NCBI RefSeq assembly: GCF_001747895.1
Contig: NZ_LNNB01000009.1
Location: 620,001 to 684,000, forward strand
Source of the DNA: Staphylococcus equorum
Lineage (GTDB): Bacteria; Bacillota; Bacilli; Staphylococcales; Staphylococcaceae
Reading direction: 5' to 3'
Length of the DNA: 64,000 nt
Of the stretch, positions 36,722-44,905 are shown piece by piece (the first letter of the stretch is position 1; each line of letters begins with the position of its first letter). The notes under the pieces are model-generated. The model was not told the DNA's origin. It did not search any database and was given only the letters and a program-made list of their open reading frames with translations. Both the position numbers and the translations under genes were made by a program.

Positions 36722-37862
36722 TATCAGTCTCACCTCCTTCCGTTGAATCTTCTTTCTCATAGTTTTTAGTCAAAATAAAACGGTCTCCACCTTCAACAGG
36801 TTCAAGACCGAGCATTTCACGCACTTCATTTTGTTTAGCTGCGCTTGATGATATTAATTTGTCTACTTTTTCCGCATTCTTAATAGGGTCTACCTTGTTA
36901 ATGCCTACTACTTTGACACATTGTCCTTTTAAATATTCTTGTTCTGTAAAAAACTTACTATTTAATTCATCTTCAATCTTAGTGACAAGTGGATTAATAC
37001 AGAAATCAATGTAAGCTGTCATAGCGTTGCTAAGGTCTGCCACATCACCATGGATAAGGTTAGATGGTATTCCAATGATTTTAGTTACATCATCAATAAA
37101 TAAACGTTTAACTTTTTGTAAGTTTTCTGCGCCATTATCAGTACCATTGGCGTTATCTTTGGATAATTCTTCGTAATCAAATCCGGGTACTTGTGGTACG
37201 ATTGCGACACCATTGTTTTTAAATTGACTGTATATTTTATCTATATACTTCTGTAACCTTGTCATTTTCTTATCGTCTAGTTGACCACCGCCATTACCAA
37301 CACTAACAATACCTCTAATCTGATTCTTTCGTAATTGTGTGTCCATCATACGACCAAACAACTCACCATAATCACCAAACAATCCATCCACAAACCTTTG
37401 AAGCTTGTCATTGTTGTAGTTCAGATAAACTACTTCATCCATCTTAAAATTACGTTTAAATACATAGTCTTTAACTACGACATCTTTAAACAAGTCATCA
37501 TAGACTGCATATTCTTCTCTATAAAAATCATCGGCAATCAACAAGTCATCGCTATCAGTCTTTATAATCAATACTTCGTTGTCATACACAAGTTTATAAA
37601 TAACCTTATGCCAAAAGTCTGAAGCACTAGAATCAGTATTAGGTCGTACATTTAATTTGTAATACAACTTATCTCTAACTAATTCTTGCCCATCTTTAAC
37701 CCAAAATTCTGATTGGCTAAAGGTACGAGCAATAAAGTTAATAGAGGTTTCAAGTGCAATACGTTTTAAATACGACCTACTTGCAGGGTCATAAGCTAAA
37801 TCTAAATCAAGCATGTCTCGTAATTCTAAATTCCTTTTAAATACTGAATCAAAAATCCCCAA
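36684..37862 (-). CDS. Portal protein (HK97 family)
   Basis: 392 residues. RIALETSINFIARTFSQSEF, YKLNVRPNTDSSASDFWHKV, YNNDKLQRFVDGLFGDYGEL and IIGIPSNLIHGDVADLSNAM match the portal family. The start is TTG at 37862, preceded by TAGGAGG, the only start with a good ribosome site. It forms the dodecameric DNA gate. Confidence 0.92.
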   Translation of the reverse strand: MGIFDSVFKRNLELRDMLDLDLAYDPASRSYLKRIALETSINFIARTFSQSEFWVKDGQELVRDKLYYKLNVRPNTDSSASDFWHKVIYKLVYDNEVLIIKTDSDDLLIADDFYREEYAVYDDLFKDVVVKDYVFKRNFKMDEVVYLNYNNDKLQRFVDGLFGDYGELFGRMMDTQLRKNQIRGIVSVGNGGGQLDDKKMTRLQKYIDKIYSQFKNNGVAIVPQVPGFDYEELSKDNANGTDNGAENLQKVKRLFIDDVTKIIGIPSNLIHGDVADLSNAMTAYIDFCINPLVTKIEDELNSKFFTEQEYLKGQCVKVVGINKVDPIKNAEKVDKLISSSAAKQNEVREMLGLEPVEGGDRFILTKNYEKEDSTEGGETDNGDEKGTNQSNV

Positions 37863-37877
37863 TAAATCACCTCCTAA

Positions 37878-39545
37878 CTAGAAATTTAATTTATCTAATA
37901 AATCAAATGCTTGATCTAAATCGATTTCTTCGATTTCTTCAAGTTTATAAAGTGCATGTAGAAAAGCGTGAAATCCGTCTGTTTTTCTTCTATGTTCATC
38001 TTTTTTAATAAATTCTTTATTGCCATCTTTCTTAACTTGTACTGCTACATTATTTGTATACCAACGCATTAATGGATTATCACCAAATATAATGTGATGA
38101 TTAGCAAATAATGTTTCAATTTGAGGTGCTAATTTACTATGGACACCTCTAGGATTACGTAAAACTTCTATATCAAATCCCGCTTCTTCAAATAAAGGTC
38201 TAAGTAATGAAACACGGAAATTATCTGCAACTATTTCTTGTATCGCATATTTTTTACGCATTTCTATAAACCAATTAACAATATGTGCAGGATTAATTGA
38301 TGGTTCATCGACTATTGTTAAATGACCTTCTTTTTCCCATTGTTTGATAGGTGGCTTAAGGTTAGCTTGATCTAAATACTCTTTTCTTGCGAAAGAATGT
38401 GATAACCAAACCACGTCATCTCCGTTTTTAAATAGTAATCCAACTGCTGCAAAGTCTTTAATACTTGCATAGTCAACACCACCAATAGCTGTTTTATTCT
38501 TCAATGGTGGTATGTCTCGACTTGTTGCCAGTACATCATCTCTATCAGCCACAATCTTACTTAAGTCTTCTTCAGGTAAGTTCATACGCTTAGTCATGAA
38601 GTTTTCATAACCACTAGGACTATGTTGCAAGTCATTGTATTGATTTAACACTTTCCTGTATAGACGTTTTCCATAATCACTCGTAGGCTCTTCAAACATG
38701 GGATTTGCTTTTGACCAAGTTGTAGGGTCGTCTTTTTCTTCTTTATCATCTAATCTACAAATGAATGGGAACAACCTATCATCAGTTGAACGTCCTTCTA
38801 AAATATCTAAAGAACGATCTTTCATCTTATCTAAGAAACCTTCACGAACAAAACCATCTGTGCCTATAAAAAATTCCCTAGGATGCTTTACTTTACCAAG
38901 CCCACTAGAGAATACATCTACTATGTCGTTGTTTTCATATCTATGAACCTCATCGTAAATAACAAAACCTTCACGTCCACCATCTTTACTACCAGCATTA
39001 CTTGTTGCATACTCAAATTTACTTTGTGTTTTTGTAGAGGTAATTCTTAACTTAGTTAAATCAAAAATACCTGCACCTTCTGAATCATTTATCGACCCTG
39101 TATAAAGACCATGCTTAGTAATTTGTCTGTGCATTTCTTCAAAAGATGTTTTAGCTTGTTTTTCTGTGTTAGCTACAACTGTGCCATCGTAATTATCTAC
39201 GCCATGTAGCTCACTTATTAAGTAGGTAGATAATCCACTAATCAAACCATTTTTACCAGCACCACGTGCTACTAACCAAAAGAACTGTTCAAAGTAAAGT
39301 TCATCTTCTTCATCAAAAAGAAATACAAATGCGATTAAGAATTTTTGGAATGGTTGCAATTCAAAATATAGTCGTTCAATGAATTTAATACACAATTCAA
39401 TTTGTTCATCATCAAAATGCAAATCATCTCTATGCAAAACATTTAATTCAAGATGTTCTATAAGTAATCTTCGTTCTTTATTTAGATTAATTTCACCATG
39501 CTTATATTTGTCGATATACCACTGAACATGTTTGTTTATCTTCAT
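37878..39545 (-). CDS. terL: Terminase large subunit
   Basis: 555 residues. ATPase: VARGAGKNG (Walker A variant) and FVIYDEVHRYEN (Walker B with catalytic Glu). Nuclease: GGVDYASIKDFAAVGLLF, VADNFRVSLLRPLFE and a C-terminal EHRRKTDGFHAFLHAL with the acidic metal site. This is the Terminase_1/TerL family of cos phages. It cuts and packages DNA into the prohead. Confidence 0.95.
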   Translation of the reverse strand: MKINKHVQWYIDKYKHGEINLNKERRLLIEHLELNVLHRDDLHFDDEQIELCIKFIERLYFELQPFQKFLIAFVFLFDEEDELYFEQFFWLVARGAGKNGLISGLSTYLISELHGVDNYDGTVVANTEKQAKTSFEEMHRQITKHGLYTGSINDSEGAGIFDLTKLRITSTKTQSKFEYATSNAGSKDGGREGFVIYDEVHRYENNDIVDVFSSGLGKVKHPREFFIGTDGFVREGFLDKMKDRSLDILEGRSTDDRLFPFICRLDDKEEKDDPTTWSKANPMFEEPTSDYGKRLYRKVLNQYNDLQHSPSGYENFMTKRMNLPEEDLSKIVADRDDVLATSRDIPPLKNKTAIGGVDYASIKDFAAVGLLFKNGDDVVWLSHSFARKEYLDQANLKPPIKQWEKEGHLTIVDEPSINPAHIVNWFIEMRKKYAIQEIVADNFRVSLLRPLFEEAGFDIEVLRNPRGVHSKLAPQIETLFANHHIIFGDNPLMRWYTNNVAVQVKKDGNKEFIKKDEHRRKTDGFHAFLHALYKLEEIEEIDLDQAFDLLDKLNF

Positions 39546-39926
39546 TTATCTACCTCCCTTAAACATGTCTTTTAAGCTATTATCACTTTTCTTCTCTTCA
39601 ACAATATCTTCAGGTAACAACCGCGTGAGTTGTTGTATGATTTTCTGATAAGCACCATCACGAGAGTTGAAAAGTTTAGCTATTGGTCGTTCACGTTCGT
39701 ATGGAGGGGCATTTTCTGATTGAGTGAATAACTCGTAATCACCTTTTTCTTGGATATCTAACCAAGCGTCATCAAGTAACACACGCATTCTTGCTGCTTG
39801 AACAATTAATCCTTGCGCTACTCTCTTTTTATCATCAGGTATAGACTGAAAAACCTTATCTAATCGCTTTTTTTCCTTATCTACTCGTGCTTCATGTTCC
39901 TTAAGTTGCTGTTCATCTCTTTCCAC
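39546..39926 (-). CDS. terS: Terminase small subunit (P27 family)
   Basis: 126 residues from GTG 39926 (GAGGTG upstream). RVAQGLIVQAARMRVLLDDA, SRDGAYQKIIQQLTRLLPED and a basic C-terminus fit P27-type small terminases. It is adjacent to TerL and just downstream of the probable cos region. Confidence 0.87.
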   Translation of the reverse strand: MERDEQQLKEHEARVDKEKKRLDKVFQSIPDDKKRVAQGLIVQAARMRVLLDDAWLDIQEKGDYELFTQSENAPPYERERPIAKLFNSRDGAYQKIIQQLTRLLPEDIVEEKKSDNSLKDMFKGGR

Positions 39927-39959
39927 AGTTATCACCTCTTTTCTATATATGCTTTAGGG

Positions 39960-40090
39960 AGGGGTTATACGCGATAATTGTTAACAAATGTCGAGAAAAG
40001 ACTCCCCACCTCGTTCCCCGAGGTTAAAATAAAATTAAAAATATTTTGGCGGGGGGATTAAATATTTTTTTATATAAATTTATTTTTTTA
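39960..40090. other. cos: Probable cos site region
   Basis: A non-coding gap between HNH and terS. It holds GGCGGGGGG (40048-40056), the only long G-run in this AT-rich phage, flanked on both sides by AAATATTTT. A stable hairpin ACCTCG/CGAGGT lies at 40008-40024. HNH-terS-terL order is the hallmark of staphylococcal cos phages, whose HNH protein is needed for cos cutting. The exact overhang cannot be read from sequence. Confidence 0.6.
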
Positions 40091-40101
40091 TTTTTTAAAA
40101 A

Positions 40102-40416
40102 TTACCACCATTCATCATTCCAATTATCTTTTTTCTTTTTATAAATGTTTCTATCGTGATGATTTTCATGACAAGCAAAGCAAACTGTAACTAAATTATC
40201 TATATCTAATGCTAAGTCTGGTCTATCCTTTAACTCTTGCTTATGATGAACAATCAATCTCGTGTCTTTAGACGTAACTACTTTGCCACTATATTTACAC
40301 CACTGACATTCATCATTATCAATCTGACGTCTTATCGCCTTTATGTCTTTCCATTCTCTCTTCTTATAAAATCTCTTACGATCATTCACATCTTTATAGT
40401 TAATATCATCTATCAT
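40102..40416 (-). CDS. HNH endonuclease of the packaging module
   Basis: 104 residues: CQWC, RLIVHHKQEL and DIDNLVTVCFACHENHHDRN are a complete HNH motif with paired Cys. It is the first gene of the late operon, before terS and terL. In cos-type staphylococcal phages this protein is required with terminase for cos cleavage. ATG with AAGGTGATT upstream. Confidence 0.92.
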   Translation of the reverse strand: MIDDINYKDVNDRKRFYKKREWKDIKAIRRQIDNDECQWCKYSGKVVTSKDTRLIVHHKQELKDRPDLALDIDNLVTVCFACHENHHDRNIYKKKKDNWNDEWW

Positions 40417-40700
40417 ATGTAATCACCTTATCTTTATTAATGAATGACATATGCTAACTCATATCAACACTACGAGCATGACTAAAAGTTATATAGTTGG
40501 AGTTCATGTGTAGTGTTCATATCAATAAGCACAAAGAAGACACACAGGTAATCACCCCTGCGTGCCTCAATATAATATAGTATTGTTATTTATAATAAGT
40601 CACTGGAACTTATCGTATATCGATATTATATACCATACCTATGTATAGTACATAATAGTGTCACAACTGTCCTAATGTGTCACAACTGTCCTGATGTGTC
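40417..40700 (-). promoter_or_regulatory. Late operon control region (RinA-dependent promoter)
   Basis: 284 bp between rinA and HNH. TATAAT lies at 40630-40625 on the minus strand, with no recognisable -35 box, as expected for an activator-dependent promoter. Three 19-bp tandem repeats lie directly upstream (40658-40714). Downstream, CACGCAGG/CCTGTGTG forms an 8-bp hairpin (about 40544-40567) in the leader. RinA is known to switch on the late operon of staphylococcal phages; the binding site here is inferred. Confidence 0.65.
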
Positions 40701-40714
40701 CTAACTGTCCTTCT
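40658..40714. repeat. Three 19-bp tandem repeats, candidate RinA operator
   Basis: GTGTCACAACTGTCCTAAT, GTGTCACAACTGTCCTGAT and GTGTCCTAACTGTCCTTCT at 40658, 40677 and 40696. They start inside the last codons of rinA and end about 28 bp before the late -10 box. The 19-bp period is close to two helical turns. Confidence 0.7.
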
Positions 40715-41099
40715 GCATGTAGTATAGCTTATCAATGATTTCCTTACGTCTATCTCCATAAGTGTTCTTGTTCATCTCTACTTCAGGTAGTATCTCATGA
40801 CGCTTATATCCTTTCATTACTTCTAAGAATATAAAGTCATCCTCATCTAGTTTATCTTGACAGTCATTGATGAACGCTATCTTATCCATCTTACTCTTTA
40901 CGTGTCTGTGAGCTTTCTCTCTAGCAAGTACAACCGATTCTACCTTACTACTATTAACGCCTTGTGGTTTAGGTAATGTAGCCTCTATGCCGTACTGTGC
41001 AATACTATTACTATCCACATCTGGAAGTATCATTGCTAATGTATTGCAGTTACTTCTAAAGTTATCAATCATATATCGAATATCTTCCTTTGTGTACAT
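40701..41099 (-). CDS. rinA: RinA-family late gene transcriptional activator
   Basis: 132 residues: MIDNFRSNCNTLAMILPDVD, KVESVVLAREKAHRHVKSKM, QDKLDEDDFIFLEVMKGYKR and EVEMNKNTYGDRRKEIIDKL, an RNA-polymerase-sigma-like DNA-binding pattern typical of RinA/ArpU proteins. It activates terS and the structural operon. Its ribosome site lies within the end of the HNH gene upstream, so rinA expression depends on readthrough past that insertion. Confidence 0.9.
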   Translation of the reverse strand: MYTKEDIRYMIDNFRSNCNTLAMILPDVDSNSIAQYGIEATLPKPQGVNSSKVESVVLAREKAHRHVKSKMDKIAFINDCQDKLDEDDFIFLEVMKGYKRHEILPEVEMNKNTYGDRRKEIIDKLYYMQKDS

Positions 41100-41648
41100 C
41101 TAATACCCTCCAAATTGTTTATGCCACTTGTATCCTTTGTGAGTCTGTCTTATACCATTAACACAAGCGCTAATATGTCCATTATTAAAACCCTTAGTTC
41201 TGGCTTCAGTCATTGATTTGAATTCTATTTTTTCTCCTGTTTTTACATTTATACCGATTACAGGAACGGAAAGCTTTTCAGAAACTTTTTTATAACCATC
41301 GTAATTTTTCCCGCTTTTAGTTTTTAATATTCTTTTTATACAAGTCCCGTGATTCATATTTTCTTTGTAAGTACACCATTCTAAATTTAAGAAATAATTA
41401 TTAGATTTATTTTCATCTATATGATTAACTATTTCTTTATTTTTAACAGGTTTTAAGAAAGCTAATGCAACCAATCTATGGATTCTATAAGTTTTAACTT
41501 TTCCTTCTTTAGATAACACTATTTTTTTGTATCCACTTTTCTCTGTAGAAGGCTTCAAAGTTCTGTTATAAGTACAACTCCAAACTCTACCTTTGTTAGA
41601 TATCTTGTACAAACCTTCGTAACCTATGATATCCTTCCATTCTTCCAT
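41100..41648 (-). CDS. NUMOD4/HNH homing endonuclease next to rinA
   Basis: 182 residues from ATG 41648. An N-terminal NUMOD4 motif (EWKDIIGYEGLYKISNKGRV) is followed by an HNH_3 nuclease (YRIHRLVALAFLKP, IVNHIDENKSNNYFLNLEWC) and a C-terminal NUMOD1-like DNA-binding segment (FKSMTEARTKGFNNGHISAC). It is a free-standing mobile endonuclease inserted between the DUF1514 gene and rinA. Its stop touches the rinA start. Confidence 0.9.
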   Translation of the reverse strand: MEEWKDIIGYEGLYKISNKGRVWSCTYNRTLKPSTEKSGYKKIVLSKEGKVKTYRIHRLVALAFLKPVKNKEIVNHIDENKSNNYFLNLEWCTYKENMNHGTCIKRILKTKSGKNYDGYKKVSEKLSVPVIGINVKTGEKIEFKSMTEARTKGFNNGHISACVNGIRQTHKGYKWHKQFGGY

Positions 41649-41657
41649 TCTCTCCAC

Positions 41658-41888
41658 CTACTTTATTCGTTTATCCCATTTATCTTTAATCTCTCTAATA
41701 TCTTCATCAGTATATTCATTTTCCTTCAACCTCAATACAACATCGCCATGCTCATTGAATATAATATCTAGCAAATATGCTACCTCATATTCCAGTGCAT
41801 CTATCTTAGTATCTTTAACTGCATTGTATATAAGCGAAATGACTGCGATTACCCCTAGAAGAATAGTTGTTATAATCCAGAACATCAT
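41658..41888 (-). CDS. DUF1514-like small membrane protein
   Basis: 76 residues. N-terminal transmembrane helix (FWIITTILLGVIAVISLIY), then ALEYEVAYLLDIIF and charged ENEYTDEDIREIKDKWDKR. This is the layout of DUF1514 proteins, found before rinA in staphylococcal phages. It overlaps the rinB stop. Confidence 0.75.
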   Translation of the reverse strand: MMFWIITTILLGVIAVISLIYNAVKDTKIDALEYEVAYLLDIIFNEHGDVVLRLKENEYTDEDIREIKDKWDKRIK

Positions 41889-42019
41889 TCACTCACCTCA
41901 TAATCTATCGGATACTGATCCACCGCATCGTTTGCTTGTCTGCGTGTAATAATTTCATTCGTAACATATTTGCTTAGTTCGTATAGAGTAATGATTAGTA
42001 GTGTTTTAAGTATTCTCAT
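41885..42019 (-). CDS. rinB: RinB-like transcriptional activator
   Basis: 44 residues: MRILKTLLIITLYELSKYVT followed by NEIITRRQANDAVDQYPIDY and EVSE. The ILxxLLxxxLYELxKYVT core matches staphylococcal RinB, and the place upstream of rinA is right. RinB was described as an activator of int in phi11. Confidence 0.75.
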   Translation of the reverse strand: MRILKTLLIITLYELSKYVTNEIITRRQANDAVDQYPIDYEVSE

Positions 42020-42022
42020 TGG

Positions 42023-42280
42023 TCACTGTCCTTTCTTGTAATCTTTACCGAATAGGCTTTCCATTGTTTCTTCCGAAGGTCTATCAAAACTAACTATTCT
42101 GGAATCATTGAAGTTAGACTTCACATAATTCAATAAACCCTTAGGTCTCTTTGATATCTCCTCTGCCTCTGCCTTACTATCAGCACTCACAATCTCGTAA
42201 CACTCATTCTCACGTGGCTTAATCACTTCTGTGAAAGTGTGGTTAGTAGAGTCGGTTATGTGTCGGATTAAAAATTCCAT
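42023..42280 (-). CDS. DUF1381-like small phage protein
   Basis: 85 residues. FLIRHITDSTNHTFTEVIKP followed by ECYEIVSADSKAEAEEISK resembles DUF1381 proteins of staphylococcal phages. ATG overlaps the dUTPase stop (TAATG), so translation is coupled. Function unknown. Confidence 0.65.
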   Translation of the reverse strand: MEFLIRHITDSTNHTFTEVIKPRENECYEIVSADSKAEAEEISKRPKGLLNYVKSNFNDSRIVSFDRPSEETMESLFGKDYKKGQ

Positions 42281-42810
42281 TACACATATCCCTTACCAAT
42301 ATCAACTGCACCATCTTGTCGTAAGTGATTGTGAGTCATTTTCATTTTATATGCTGTGATTAGTTGGTCGATGGCGTAGTAATTATTAGCAATTGCAAAT
42401 GGTAAGAATAAATTGTTAGCGTACCAACCATCATATATTTCATCTATATCTGACATGAATTCATCAACCACATCTCTGTCATTAAAGTTTATTTCTACTC
42501 TGTCTAGGTATTCATAGAAAATACCATCATCAGCATATTCAAGGATTTCTTCCATATCTTCTGCTTGTTGATTCGCAATACTCAATCCAAACGCTAATAA
42601 GTCTGCCAATTCATCTAATTGTACATCTAACGGTTTACCCGGATTCTCCTTCCAGTTTTTAAACGTTTCTAATGTGTTAAACCATTCAAAGAACTCAACC
42701 ACATACGCTACCTTGCTATCCTGTAAATTAAGTGCCTGTATTCTACTGTCAAAGTCCTTTTGTATTTGTAGTAATTCTTTTAATTGATCTACTGTAATTG
42801 TGTTAGTCAT
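42280..42810 (-). CDS. dut: dUTP diphosphatase, dimeric all-alpha type
   Basis: 176 residues. The MazG-like metal site is visible: KVAYVVEFFEWFNTLETFKN and DVQLDELADLLAFGLSIAN, with EExxE/ExxD type acidic residues. It hydrolyses dUTP to dUMP. In staphylococcal phages such dimeric dUTPases also derepress pathogenicity islands by binding the Stl repressor. Confidence 0.9.
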   Translation of the reverse strand: MTNTITVDQLKELLQIQKDFDSRIQALNLQDSKVAYVVEFFEWFNTLETFKNWKENPGKPLDVQLDELADLLAFGLSIANQQAEDMEEILEYADDGIFYEYLDRVEINFNDRDVVDEFMSDIDEIYDGWYANNLFLPFAIANNYYAIDQLITAYKMKMTHNHLRQDGAVDIGKGYV

Positions 42811-42826
42811 TTTGTTTGTCCTCTCC

Positions 42827-42967
42827 TTATTTATCCTGATTAATAATTCCCACGATGATACTTCCTACACCAGCTAAAATTACTGGCACAACCTTAGTTG
42901 CTATATCTTTGCCACCATTCTTCATCGTTGCTTTAGTTGCGTCTGTAAAACTCTTTTTATAATCCAT
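42827..42967 (-). CDS. 46-residue phage membrane peptide
   Basis: MDYKKSFTDATKATMKNGGK then a hydrophobic segment VVPVILAGVGSIIVGII and NQDK. GGAGG is well placed before ATG 42967. It lies just upstream of dut. No known function. Confidence 0.6.
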   Translation of the reverse strand: MDYKKSFTDATKATMKNGGKDIATKVVPVILAGVGSIIVGIINQDK

Positions 42968-42969
42968 GT

Positions 42970-43182
42970 TTATTTGTCCTCCAAATCACTTAGTAAGTTG
43001 CTAAATTCATTTGTGTTGTCTTTCATATCCATATATTTACCTATGTCTTTTAACTGATCTACTCTTCCGGGTAAAGTTTCTATATTGCTTGGCGTTTCTT
43101 CTGTATGAATTAATCGAGTGTAATCAATCATCACATCAAGTTTCATTTCATTCCACACATCTTTATATTCTCTATCTTTCAT
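42970..43182 (-). CDS. Hypothetical early phage protein, 70 residues
   Basis: ATG 43182 gives MKDREYKDVWNEMKLDVMID, then TRLIHTEETPSNIETLPG, acidic and helical. It overlaps the preceding gene's end. Not recognised. Confidence 0.6.
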   Translation of the reverse strand: MKDREYKDVWNEMKLDVMIDYTRLIHTEETPSNIETLPGRVDQLKDIGKYMDMKDNTNEFSNLLSDLEDK

Positions 43183-43450
43183 CGTCTGCACGCTCCAGTT
43201 CTTCTATTACGTCTAATAAGTTATCAACTAAAGAATGTACACTATACATGTCGGTATTGAATGGCTCGTCAGTAGCATGTGTTAGCGCTATTTCTTTAAC
43301 TGCCATTATGTTATGTTTATATTCAATTATTGCATCAAACGCCTTAGCTTTAGCATATAAATCATCTAATCCGATTTTTATATCTCTTTCTGTTTCTTCT
43401 GAACAATTAGACTCTAGCACTATTTTCCAAAGGTCTATTCCAAATGTCAT
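43172..43450 (-). CDS. DUF1024-like early phage protein
   Basis: 92 residues, MTFGIDLWKIVLESNCSEET then IGLDDLYAKAKAFDAIIE, with an acidic C-terminus. The LYxKAxAFDxI core recalls DUF1024 proteins; that match is from memory and tentative. Helical and acidic. Confidence 0.6.
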   Translation of the reverse strand: MTFGIDLWKIVLESNCSEETERDIKIGLDDLYAKAKAFDAIIEYKHNIMAVKEIALTHATDEPFNTDMYSVHSLVDNLLDVIEELERADDER

Positions 43451-43452
43451 AT

Positions 43453-43848
43453 CTACTCACCCACCTTAATCCCAATACCATCCAACTTCGCTCTAAAATA
43501 CTTATACTTGCTGCTCGATGGTTTGTTGCCTATGTGTTGGGAGAATTCGGAAAGTAGGTTGCGATTTTCTTTGTGTAGTTTTTGATTATCATAGTCATGT
43601 TCTAAAAATTCATCTAACCTACTTTGTAACTTCTCTTTCTCACATTCCATTTCTTTACATATGCGTATCATATCTTTATATCTATTTTTGTAATATTCAC
43701 GTTCTAGCAACATGTCTTCGTTTCCATCTTCCAACCTACTAACCTTTGCTTTATACCAAGATAGATCGTCGATAAGACTGTTTCGTTCTGCTATCATCTT
43801 GTTGTATTGTTCTGATAGCTTTTCATAATCTTTAACTGTGCGTATCAT
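43453..43848 (-). CDS. Coiled-coil phage protein
   Basis: 131 residues from ATG 43848 (GGAG 9 nt upstream), almost entirely heptad-like: YEKLSEQYNKMIAERNSLID, KAKVSRLEDGNEDMLLERE. A short basic tail SKYKYFRAKLDGIGIKVGE ends it. Function unknown. Confidence 0.68.
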   Translation of the reverse strand: MIRTVKDYEKLSEQYNKMIAERNSLIDDLSWYKAKVSRLEDGNEDMLLEREYYKNRYKDMIRICKEMECEKEKLQSRLDEFLEHDYDNQKLHKENRNLLSEFSQHIGNKPSSSKYKYFRAKLDGIGIKVGE

Positions 43849-43860
43849 TACCATCACTCC

Positions 43861-44058
43861 TTATTGATTAGGTAATCCATAACTCATACATTCGTTGTAC
43901 AATTCTTCTTCTGCAATCGCTTTTTTAAGTTCATTTATGACATTACTAATTTCGTTGTAACTCATATTTCTAATTTCTTTTTTTGTGTAATCGTCTGCAC
44001 CGTACTGTTCCTGTAGTGCTTGGACGTACTTTACTTGTTTGTCTGTAGCCATAGCCAT
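43861..44058 (-). CDS. Small early phage protein, 65 residues
   Basis: MAMATDKQVKYVQALQEQYG followed by TKKEIRNMSYNEISNVINEL. The ATDKQVKYVQAL...Y...I..MS..E.S..I.EL pattern recalls small helicase- or replication-associated phage proteins. AAAGGAG precedes ATG 44058. Not assigned. Confidence 0.65.
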   Translation of the reverse strand: MAMATDKQVKYVQALQEQYGADDYTKKEIRNMSYNEISNVINELKKAIAEEELYNECMSYGLPNQ

Positions 44059-44065
44059 CACTCCT

Positions 44066-44254
44066 TTATATTCCAAATTGAATTAATGTCCAACGTGCTA
44101 ATGTGACAATAACTAATACAATCAATACTAAAGTGAATAAGGCTACTATATAAGCATGGCTACCAAATTGCATAACTAGCAAGTGTATTAATGGTACTAT
44201 TAGTATCAATGCTAAAATTACTACTGTAAACAACAATAAGATTGCACCTATCAC
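44066..44254 (-). CDS. Small membrane protein with two transmembrane helices
   Basis: About 62 residues from GTG 44254, preceded by AAAGGAG. Two hydrophobic stretches (AILLLFTVVILALILIVPLI and AYIVALFTLVLIVLVIVTLA). Alternative GTGs at 44260 and 44263 are nearer the ribosome site. Unknown function. Confidence 0.6.
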   Translation of the reverse strand: MIGAILLLFTVVILALILIVPLIHLLVMQFGSHAYIVALFTLVLIVLVIVTLARWTLIQFGI

Positions 44255-44344
44255 CCTCACCACTCCTTTACATAGTTGTCCACATTATCAATAGCATGAT
44301 TGCCAGTATTATTACGACTGCTAGCCAAACTGTGAATTGTTTCA

Positions 44345-44712
44345 TTATTCGACCAGTCCATTCTCATGTGTCCAGATAAGTTTATATTCACCATCTATAT
44401 ATGCGTGTATTTCTTCGGTACCTATATATATTAAATCTTTAACTTTAAAAAAAACTTTGTATAATGTCCGTCATCTTTTGTGACTTTTATTAAATGTTTG
44501 AAAAATGTATCTTCCGTGATTTCTTCCTCGACTTCAACTGTGAAACGTGCATCTTTCGAGCAATCTTCGACAGATACATCTCCATTCTTCCCGAAGTAAA
44601 CTGTTGTTACAAATCCATCAGATTGAAAACGTACACCAGTTGCGTCATCGTTATCCCATGCCCACTCAATCAACTGTGGTAAATTCATTTCTACTTTACG
44701 TTTAATCTTCAT
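44345..44712 (-). CDS. Early phage protein with a probable -1 frameshift
   Basis: The 0-frame (44431-44712, 93 residues, MKIKRKVEMNLPQLIEWAWD) ends soon after a run of eight T. At that run the codons TTT-TTT-TTA contain the slip heptamer T-TTT-TTA. A -1 shift continues as KVKDLIYIGTEEIHAYIDGE and then YKLIWTHENGLVE to a stop at 44345. The extension looks like the normal C-terminus of related staphylococcal phage proteins (recalled ending LIWKDGELLV). It could be programmed, a decayed gene, or a homopolymer sequencing error. Confidence 0.6.
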
Positions 44713-44905
44713 TCCTAATCCCCTCCATTATCTTCCTATTCCGTTTTATATCCTCACGTGGTACTGCTACGATTACATTTCTATCATTCGAGGATATTAC
44801 GAATCCCTTAACACCTTTATCACGTAGTAACTTTGCAACTTCATGTGTCTGTAGCTCACATGTATTTAATTTATATTTAACTTTTACAGTGTCGGATAGG
44901 ATCAT
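44702..44905 (-). CDS. Hypothetical early phage protein, 67 residues
   Basis: MILSDTVKVKYKLNTCELQT then KGVKGFVISSNDRNVIVAVP. ATG overlaps the previous stop (CTATGA). Small alpha/beta protein, no family recognised. Confidence 0.6.
   Translation of the reverse strand: MILSDTVKVKYKLNTCELQTHEVAKLLRDKGVKGFVISSNDRNVIVAVPREDIKRNRKIMEGIRNED

Noticed and set aside
44264-44430. Separate small ORFs (a 25-residue membrane peptide MKQFTVWLAVVIILAIMLLI... and a 36-residue ORF) after the 44431-44712 gene
   Set aside because: Weak ribosome sites; the -1 frame extension of the upstream gene explains part of this stretch better. The membrane peptide cannot be excluded.
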